Assembly (NCBI GenBank): GCA_001600875.1
Contig: BCLD01000018.1
Coordinates: 622,689 to 686,688, forward strand
From: Solicoccozyma terricola
Lineage: Eukaryota > Basidiomycota > Tremellomycetes > Filobasidiales > Piskurozymaceae
Direction: 5' to 3'
DNA: 64,000 nt
Each line of letters starts with the position of its first letter. Position 1 is the first letter of the stretch. Under the pieces are notes generated by a model, which saw only the letters and a program-made list of their open reading frames with translations, was not told the origin of the DNA and ran no database searches. The translations under genes and the position numbers were made by a program. Shown here in pieces: positions 57,046-64,000 of the stretch.

Positions 57046-57536
57046 TTACGCCATGATCTCATCTATCTTCCCCTTCAAATACTCGACTACAGCATCTGGA
57101 CCCTTTTCCACCTGCAGTCCTGTTGGAATGGCAGCGGTCCGAATGCCAGGGATGGTATCACGGGCGATTTGTTGGATTTGAGTTTGCTGCTCTGGTGTCC
57201 ACATTGATGCGCAGAACTGGGGTTCGGTGGGGAAGGTCAGCAGTGGGGACGGGGCAGGTACAGAGACATGTTGGCTCACCAGGATGCCGGGAGGCGGTTG
57301 AATTGATTTCAATAACGGTGCAACTCCTTCGATAGCTGTGAATTTAAAGAGGCAGATGCATTCAGCATGGGTTCGACGACTGGGGACAATTCGTACCACC
57401 TACTCTCGGAATTTCCCGCATGGACGATGGTGTATTTATCCTTGACATCCTGGATGAGGATACCTATGAGACGCTTTGCACGCTCTGGGGCGGTATTTAC
57501 GGAGACGAGGTTGATGGGCTGGGATGAGGCTGACAT
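57046..57536 (-). CDS. Small conserved-looking hypothetical protein, about 110 aa
   Basis: Start ATG at 57536: MSASSQPINLVSVNTAPERA and KRLIGILIQDVKDKYTIVHA, GNSES. Two short introns lead to AIEGVAPLLKSIQPPPGILF and CASMWTPEQQTQIQQIARDT, then PGIRTAAIPTGLQVEKGPDA and VVEYLKGKIDEIMA, with a stop at 57046. The alternation of strands and helices (LVSVN...KYTIVHAGNS; GILFCASMWTPE; TAAIPTGLQV) suggests a compact Rossmann-like alpha/beta fold. I do not recognise the family. Gene structure is convincing because splice sites are canonical and composition is normal. Confidence 0.7.
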
Positions 57537-57544
57537 TGTGGATG

Positions 57545-57600
57545 GTGGTGAGAGGATGGTGTGAGTGGTGTGAGGATGGTGTGAGTGGTGTGAGGATGTA
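57545..57600. repeat. Short tandem repeat GTGTGAGTGGTGTGAGGATG
   Basis: Two and a half imperfect copies in the 5' flank of the small minus-strand gene, directly beyond its start codon. Confidence 0.8.
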
Positions 57601-57877
57601 TGGATGGACGGAAAAGATGTTCAGCTGCAATCCGGTAGTGAAACTGACGTCCAGCGGTTAGTCGCCGCCACCTGCCCCGCTTTTCACAAAGTTCCGCCGG
57701 ATATCGCCGCACGCCGTCCACCACGCGAGCTGCGGCGAATTAATGAAAGTTCAGGGAGATCGGGGTTCGGGTGGAGTGGACTTGGGACAGCTCGACACTG
57801 ACCATCACCACCGCCCACACACTTGAATGCTCCTTCTCAGACACCTCGCAACCACCACTGCTCAACTATCACGCACA

Positions 57878-59256
57878 ATGTCCACCTCTACGTATTCTCG
57901 TGAGTGATCGCAGTGTCTGCCATCCATTCCTGTTCCTTAAACCCTTACCCTGCCCCTTCCCTCCCCCAGGTCTCATTCGCTTCCTGCCCCCCAACTCCAC
58001 CACCCCCCTCTTGGGTGAACCAGTAGACCCCAGCATCGACGTCGGTCTCGCCACCTACTCGTCGCAGCCGGTCGAGGTGTCCGTCTTCAGCGGACACAGT
58101 ATTCTTGCGCCTGGTGAAAGGACAGGCAAGAGGGAGGTGGTGGGAAGACTGTTGGCTCCGTTGAGGAAGGAAGAGGTTGGCACCATTAGGTGTATTGGTC
58201 TGAACGTGAGTCTCCCCTTCAGGATAAAAATATCAAATGTCCCGGAATGTCATGTTCCTGATTCGGATGATACATTCCGCACAGTACGTGCGACATGCAA
58301 AGGAAGTTAACATGGCGATGCCGGAAGTTCCCGTACTCTTCATGTAAGTCCCACCTTGTCTCTTGTTCCAACCTACTAACCCATCACATCCTCTAGGAAA
58401 CCATCAACATCTCTCGCAGACCCATACCCAGCTCCAACCGTCATGCCAAAGACGTACGAGACCACTGACTCGGCAGATTACGAGAGTGAGCTTGTAAGTA
58501 GAATCCGTAGGTGGAATCATCACAATCGAATTGCTGGGGTCTAATGATCGGAATGTGACCTCAGGCAATCGTCATCGGTAAACCCTGCAAGAACGTTTCC
58601 GAAGCTGAAGCTATGGACTATGTTCTTGGGTGTGTTCTCATCGCCTTACATCCACTGCGCTCGTTTGGGACAACGTCACTGACTATCTGACTTGCAGATA
58701 CACCGCGTCAAACGACATCTCCTCCCGAGCCGCTCAATTCGCTCAATCCCAATGGTGCTACTCAAAGGGATTCGATGGAGCGTGTCCCATCGGTCCTGCT
58801 TTCGTGCCTACATCCCAGGTAGGGGATTATCAAAAGATGACGATCAAAGGGTCGTTGGTCAGGGAGGGTGGGGAGAAGGTGATGCAGGAGAGTGGACTTG
58901 AGTAAGTGGTATCGACTGGAGAATCGGAAATAGCAGCTGATCATGGGGAAGCGTGATATAGTGATCTTATCTTCTCGATCCCAAAGATCGTTTCGTTCTT
59001 GTCTCAGGGGACCACGCTTGAACCAGGTTGTTTGATCTTGACTGGGTACGTGATCGGCAGTTCGAGATGTTATTCTTTCTTTCAGTCCTTTTGGATATTC
59101 GACTAAATGACGACCCTGTGCATCTGCATCAGAACCCCGGCCGGAGTCGGATGGTCAGCTCAGCCTCGTATCACTCTCAAAGGTGGCGATGAGTTCAGGG
59201 TGTTTGTCTCGCATGGAGTTGGAACTTTGATCAACCAGTTCGAGGTTGAAAAGTAA
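57878..59256 (+). CDS. Fumarylacetoacetate hydrolase family protein
   Basis: Start ATG at 57878 (MSTSTYSR), first intron, then GLIRFLPPNSTTPLLGEPVD. FAH core motifs follow in short exons: TIRCIGLN/YVRHAKEVNMAMPEVP with VLFMKPSTSL, YESELAIVIGKPCKNVSEAE (metal-binding ExE), MDYVLGYTASNDISSRAAQF, GACPIGPAFVPTSQV and LIFSIPKIVSFLSQGTTLEP. The end is CLILTGTPAGVGWSAQPRIT and LKGGDEFRVFVSHGVGTLIN, with QFEVEK and a stop at 59256. These fit FAHD1/FAHD2-type acylpyruvate or oxaloacetate-handling enzymes rather than fumarylacetoacetase itself; the substrate is not determined. At least seven introns of 50-80 bp. It appears complete with the metal-site acidic residues present. Confidence 0.9.
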
Positions 59257-59380
59257 GGAGATGTAACAAGGGGAAATTTGTATAGATTGCTAGTGGATAC
59301 AGTTCTATGGTTGATGTTATTCGCGTGACGTGCAAATCAGCACTAAGTTAGAAAGTCCCCTCCCGTCCATCAGCCCGCAT

Positions 59381-61342
59381 TCACATCGTTGTCGTCGATG
59401 CGAACAAACCCGCGATCAAAACCACTCCCCACTTCCAAACCCCGACTTCTCCAACACTATTCGAGCTTCCACTGCTCTTGGTTGCAGAAGGTGTTACCGA
59501 ACTTCCGGTTGCGCTTCCACCTACGCCACCCCTCGACGAACTTGAACCCGTCTTCTCCCCCGCTAAAGAAGCCCAATTGAAGTCCGGACCATATGGATAA
59601 TCAAATTGACCAGGAATTTGAATTGGAATGAAACACGTAAGACCGCCTGCTGTACCGTTGATGTATTCATCCGAATTATCGATCGTCACGTTGTGAGTCG
59701 TCAGAGTGGATTCAATGATGAAGGCAGTCGGAGGATGTGGAGTGAGTTGAGCACCTGTGCAGTTAACGCCGTAGTTGCCGGACTGATGGGATATGTGCGG
59801 ATTTAACGGGACTAGCAAGCAGTCGGTGTTAGGGGGAGAACACTCACAAAGGTCGAATTACCAATGATTGTGTTGTTGAGAAGCGCCAAGTTGGCAGCGG
59901 AAGCAATAGCCTGAACTCGTTCTCTCGTCAAAACTTTTGCCCTTCTCCTCTCCCAAAAAAACCCCCCAATCTGGGTCAAACTCACTATCCCAAAATTCAT
60001 AGCACCAGAATAAACATTATTTGACATGGTGATTGGTCCTGTTGACAAATTTGTACCATATTGTTCATTGAACCAGACTCGAGGTCCGATTGCAGTACCG
60101 ATTTTGATCAAAGATGTTGTATTCTTCGAACCGAGAGTTTTATTTCCATACGATGTTTGATAGATAACGGAGCACAACGACTACACCACAAACACTCACC
60201 TCATCAGCAAAAGCACCATATATCCTATTCCCATCAACCAACACATTGGAATAATTCCCATCCCACGGTAAATAATCAACCAAATTAATCCCACCCAACA
60301 TGACTCTATCCGTCACTCTAATCGTATTATTCCAAATCGTACTTCCAGGTGCTCCAAAAATAACAATCCCACCATCAGTTTGAATCCGTAATCATATTCC
60401 CATAAACGTTTGAATTCGAACATGATAATGAAATTCCATCAGACCATTCTTGAAAAGAATCAGAACCACATGGTCCTATATCATTGAATCTTATCGTTGA
60501 ATTTCGACATGTAAAAGGACCTTCAGCGATATGTAAACATGACCAACCTCTTGGGTTGTATGAATGAACGAATTCAACGAGTTGGGATGAAACTGGACCT
60601 CCTATTTCAAGATTAGCTCCTCCTGATAGTATCGAACCATCTCCTCGATTCCCGTCGACCTGTAGAAACGGTAGGGAAAAAAAGAGACGAACGAGGGGGT
60701 CGGGGGGGGGGGGGGAATGAAATGATCAATGGTTCAAGGCTTGTATGCGGAGCATCACGGAAAGACCCCGACACTCACTTGAATATTCCTAACCGAAATA
60801 CCATCACAAGACGCACAATTCCCATTGATTGCAGTGGTATGAGCTGTCCCATCATTAGATATTGAACCATCGACTCGAATGATTGCTCTACTAGAATCTG
60901 TTGGATATCCCTCTGTTGATATTTCCTGTTGTGGGGTTGGGGTTGGGAGTTGAATGAGAGGGCGTTAGTGGTGTATATGAGGATGCGAGGATGACTTGGT
61001 ACGGATTGACGGAAGAGAGAGTTATTGCTCACTTCGCTCACGGGGAGAGTGGTATTTCCCCCACTCTATTCGCGAAGATGAGTATTGCTCCCTACGTTCG
61101 CACAAGACGATAGCCGGTTACTCCTGAAAGGGAGGAGAGTAGATCTCGCAAGACCCGACTTACTTGATTTGAAGGGGTAAAATTCAAGGTGTCCAACTGT
61201 AGTATACACTTGATTCACACATAACGAGAGGATATAACCTGTGCCGCCTGTTGTGAGTTTGGATTGAAGGTCGACATGTTGCGGAGATGAGGATGGGGAG
61301 GAGGAGTGTGGAGAGGATGGAGGTGGTTGTGAAGCGAAGCAT
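59381..61342 (-). pseudogene. Secreted right-handed beta-helix protein, frame broken
   Basis: Start ATG at 61342 gives MLRFTTTSILSTLLLPILISA, a signal peptide. The body has parallel beta-helix (pectate-lyase-like) rungs: NLEIGGPVSSQLVEFVHSYN with PRGWSCLHIA, FTCRNSTIRFNDIGPCGSDS, FQEWSDGISLSCSNSNVYGN, GGIVIFGAPGSTIWNNTIRV, MLGGINLVDYLPWDGNYSNV, VLVDGNRIYGAFADE, TMSNNVYSGAMNFGIVSL and ALLNNTIIGNSTF. A Ser/Gly-rich C-terminus ends VWKWGVVLIAGLFASTTTM, compatible with a GPI-anchor signal. Between SNVYGNMITD and QTDGGIVIFG (near 60383) the frame shifts by one base; no intron explains it. Either a true lesion or a one-base consensus error. It would be a cell-surface or extracellular protein; the sugar substrate is unknown. 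Confidence 0.75.
60702..60715. repeat. 14-base G run (poly-C in sense) before a 3' splice site
   Basis: In an intron of the beta-helix gene, upstream of a TTTCTACAG acceptor. Confidence 0.85.
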
Positions 61343-61630
61343 GTCGGGGTGTGTGAACGGTGTGCTGTGCTGTGGGTCCCGGTCGACGCTGTCCATCGAC
61401 GATGCCCTATGCCCTAGTAGATTGATTGTCAACAACGCGTCGATCGCTGGTAATTGATTCGTCATTCACCTTCCATCCACCGCTTGCCACTGATTCGGTA
61501 TCATTATTTGTAGGGGTTGGGAAAGAATGACGTGTCCATCCATCCATCCACCCATCCAACCCCTCTTCCCCGCTCCCCCGCTTCCCGTCCCATCCCTACC
61601 AACACCCACCCTCCATCCCACCACCAACCA

Positions 61631-64000
61631 ATGGACGACCTCTTGGATATCTCATTCTCATCCGTTCCTACACCACCTCCTTCTCGTACACCAGGTCAAT
61701 CAGCGTCCACATCCGCGTCTACTTCCGCATCTCGCTCACGGACACCAACATCATCCACATATGGACGTCAATCTACAAACTCGGCGTTTGATATCCTCGT
61801 ATCAGCTTCTTCGTCCAATGTGCAGAATGTGAAACGGTATGATGGGAATGGGAGTGGGAGTGGCAGCGGGAGTGGGGGTGGGAATGGTGGTGGTGGTGGT
61901 GGTGGTCGTTCGAATGCAGGTAGTAGAACTGGAACACCGATATCCAAGTCACTTCTTCCTTTACCGATGAAAACGTCGATTAAACCATCTGGAAACTCCA
62001 ATATACCTGATGCATTCTCATCACTATTATCATTCTCTATTCCTTCTGTCAGTGGGAATTCCAATCCCACAACAACAACAGCAACAACATCTACCTCCTC
62101 CTCCTCCTCATTCACAAACATGTCTTCTACATCTACATTCAATAAATCGCAACATCTCTCCATGGCGGAACAAGCGATGATAAAACAGACAAAGGAGAAG
62201 GAGCGAGAGGAGAAGGAGAGGTTCATGTTTGATTTTGGACAATTAGGTGGGATAGGTGACGGTGGTGGGGTGGGAGAATCGTCGGTGACGTCGGGGAAGG
62301 TAGGAGGAGGAGGTGGAGTACCGGGTCCGATATCGGATTTGAAAGTCAATAGTGACTTGGTCAGATCTAAAGGCGATTATGGAATACCATCTACCTCAAT
62401 TCCCAATCCAACCAATACGAATATTCTCGAATCGAATCAAATAAATAATGCTAGATCGAAACGATTAGAAGATTTTCAAGATGTTTGGGAAACTCCAATT
62501 CGACTTGATCCTCCTTTGGTGATTTCGTCAAATGTAACTACAACCTCATCATCATCATTACAACGTGGTACCGATACGAATTCTGATAAAAGGGGTAAAG
62601 ATCCTTGGGACTTTGATGAGTTGAATTCTTCTGTTCGCGATGATGCGAGTGGCAGTGGTAGTGGTAGTGGTGGTGGTGGTATTGGGATATTTCAAGGAGA
62701 TGAAGATGTTCTGGGAATGTTAAGTCGACCTGTTGATCATTTCGTTAACAAGGATTCGGAATCACGTCCTGTGGTTACGGAAGTAAAGGATAGGAAGGAA
62801 TGGAAGTCGAATTCTCAATCATTGGAAGAACGAGAACGAAGGGTTCAACCATCATCATCATCCTCCTCCTCATCATCATCATTATCACTTCCCAATCCCA
62901 GACCATCTTCTTCAACTCGGAACACTCAGAAACGCACATCTCCACCTCCTCATGTTCTAGGACGGATAGTTGAAATGGGATTCTCCGTCGATCAAGCTAA
63001 ACGGGCGTTGGCGTCTACGGAGGGAGGGTTGAATGTAGAAGCTGCGATTGAGATCCTATTATCGAGTGATGGTGATTCGGGACAGATTGACACGACGACG
63101 GCGACGACGGGAGATCGGGATATAGACAGGGAAAGAGAAGCTGAGATGAAACGACGACGAAGAAGAAATGGACCGACTAGAGAATCAATATCCGCTGATG
63201 GATCTGGAACGAACTCGCCTTTAGGGATAGATGCTGATAGGTTGTTGAATCAAGCTACGGAGATTGGGAAGGGCTTTTTAGGGAAAGCGAGTGGGTTGTG
63301 GAGTGTTGGTAAGGAGAGGGCGATGAAGGTTTACGAGGAGAGGACGGCTGCGTCTGTTGTTGCGGCGGCGGCGGGAGGGGGAACAGGTAGAGAAGGGAAT
63401 GGAAGACCGAAATGGATGGTTGATTCTCCTGTCGATGAGGATCAAGGCAGGTTTGGTGGAGATGATGGGAGAAGTAGGTCGAGGGTGGATGAAGAGGAAT
63501 ATAAAGAAGGGAGATGGGATGATGATGCTATTCTCAGTGGTGGGAAATCAACACCACGTTCTAATGGCACCCCATTACAACGGGAATCGATTAGAGCCTC
63601 ATCTCGATCCACGCCTGTCGTGGATCGCACGTCGACTCCCACGACCTCTTTAGACATGTCAGTCAAGGAAAAAACGACGGCGCTGTTCAACGACGCTTCA
63701 CCCGTCTATCGATCTGCAGCTCGTCGAAAACCGGTATCTGGCCGAGAAACGCCTCGATCTTCAACCCCGTCGGTGGCACCGACTCCTATCCGACCACCCT
63801 CTCCACTTCGAGTCCGACCAATCATCTCCATCGCACCTTCTCAAACTACCAACTCGGCCAAACACAAGACCCTCGGAAACGATCATTTCAAACTAGGGAA
63901 ATTCGCCGAGGCTGTGATCGCGTATTCGAAAGCGATCGATGCGTTACCTGATGGTCATCTCCTCAATATTCCCTTGCGCAATAATCGAGCGACTGCGTAT
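61631..64000 (+). CDS. Auxilin-like Swa2 (UBA, TPR start), 5' part
   Basis: Start ATG at 61631 (MDDLLDISFSSVPTPPPSRT); the frame stays open to the window end (790 codons, no intron needed). A long disordered N-terminus has Gly-Ser and poly-Ser tracts and clathrin-box/adaptor-like motifs such as DPWDFDEL and ALFNDASPVYR. A UBA domain lies at about residues 440-480: VLGRIVEMGFSVDQAKRALA with LNVEAAIEILLS. Near the end a TPR begins, KHKTLGNDHFKLGKFAEAVI and AYSKAIDALP with LRNNRATAY. UBA followed by TPR, and a J domain presumably beyond the window, is the architecture of yeast Swa2, the cofactor that with Hsp70 uncoats clathrin vesicles. The J domain is not visible here. Confidence 0.85.
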   Translation, partial: MDDLLDISFSSVPTPPPSRTPGQSASTSASTSASRSRTPTSSTYGRQSTNSAFDILVSASSSNVQNVKRYDGNGSGSGSGSGGGNGGGGGGGRSNAGSRTGTPISKSLLPLPMKTSIKPSGNSNIPDAFSSLLSFSIPSVSGNSNPTTTTATTSTSSSSSFTNMSSTSTFNKSQHLSMAEQAMIKQTKEKEREEKERFMFDFGQLGGIGDGGGVGESSVTSGKVGGGGGVPGPISDLKVNSDLVRSKGDYGIPSTSIPNPTNTNILESNQINNARSKRLEDFQDVWETPIRLDPPLVISSNVTTTSSSSLQRGTDTNSDKRGKDPWDFDELNSSVRDDASGSGSGSGGGGIGIFQGDEDVLGMLSRPVDHFVNKDSESRPVVTEVKDRKEWKSNSQSLEERERRVQPSSSSSSSSSSLSLPNPRPSSSTRNTQKRTSPPPHVLGRIVEMGFSVDQAKRALASTEGGLNVEAAIEILLSSDGDSGQIDTTTATTGDRDIDREREAEMKRRRRRNGPTRESISADGSGTNSPLGIDADRLLNQATEIGKGFLGKASGLWSVGKERAMKVYEERTAASVVAAAAGGGTGREGNGRPKWMVDSPVDEDQGRFGGDDGRSRSRVDEEEYKEGRWDDDAILSGGKSTPRSNGTPLQRESIRASSRSTPVVDRTSTPTTSLDMSVKEKTTALFNDASPVYRSAARRKPVSGRETPRSSTPSVAPTPIRPPSPLRVRPIISIAPSQTTNSAKHKTLGNDHFKLGKFAEAVIAYSKAIDALPDGHLLNIPLRNNRATAY

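Noticed and set aside
1..64000. CRISPR arrays, prophage, bacterial operons, rRNA genes
   Set aside because: None seen; all recognised genes are eukaryotic and spliced, and no array of spaced identical repeats is present.

Overview
The window reads as nuclear DNA of a basidiomycetous yeast, most likely a tremellomycete of the Kwoniella/Cryptococcus type. The evidence is dense intron-rich genes with short GT-AG introns (about 50-80 bp) and CTRAY-like branch points, short intergenic gaps, and gene families in forms typical of that group: mitochondrial leaders ending in RYFHAS, a Csx1/Ngr1-type three-RRM protein, Rmt2 and a Swa2-type auxilin. No virus and no bacterial segment was seen. Assignments rest on reading conserved motifs by eye; no database search was run.

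Layout. 1-17.1 kb is conserved housekeeping: the 3' end of eIF3m (+), then on the minus strand WRAP73, the ribosome-assembly GTPase EFL1/Ria1, a membrane-anchored ubiquitin protease, 14-3-3 (behind an unusually long 2.8 kb upstream region) and a stomatin/SPFH protein. 17.2-26.7 kb is a clearly different, accessory, repeat-rich island. It holds a direct repeat (17.52 and 20.26 kb), a truncated tyrosine-recombinase-like gene whose N-terminus matches that of a second, inverted gene at 22.7-25.8 kb, minisatellites, degenerate repeats and an intron-bearing tRNA-Ala(UGC). 26.8-64 kb returns to ordinary genes: a DNA polymerase X with a mitochondrial leader (reading frame broken), an unrecognised protein, a Sur7/PalI-like membrane protein, a low-complexity protein, a THOC3/Tex1-like WD40 protein, a DsbA-like thioredoxin-fold protein, a three-RRM protein, an LRR/F-box-like protein, RRS1, ISD11, a Yap-type bZIP, Rmt2, a DUF3500 protein, a small conserved-looking protein, a fumarylacetoacetate-hydrolase-family enzyme, a secreted beta-helix protein (frame broken) and the start of an auxilin-like Swa2.

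Three points stand out. First, poly-C or poly-G runs of 11-45 bases recur in introns and obey a strand rule in nearly every case I could place: on the sense strand C-runs sit before 3' splice sites and G-runs sit just after 5' splice sites. Second, two genes in the island share an N-terminal two-exon module but carry unrelated C-terminal halves, one of them recombinase-like; the larger gene is shortened by a perfect 8-bp tandem duplication. Third, single-base frame breaks in otherwise well-conserved genes (polymerase X, beta-helix) could be real lesions or consensus errors; a few N bases show that parts of the assembly were poorly resolved.

The genes are mostly functionally independent, as expected in a fungal chromosome. 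Several serve translation and ribosome biogenesis (eIF3m, EFL1, RRS1, Rmt2) or mitochondria (ISD11, polymerase X with a leader), but no operon-like logic links them.
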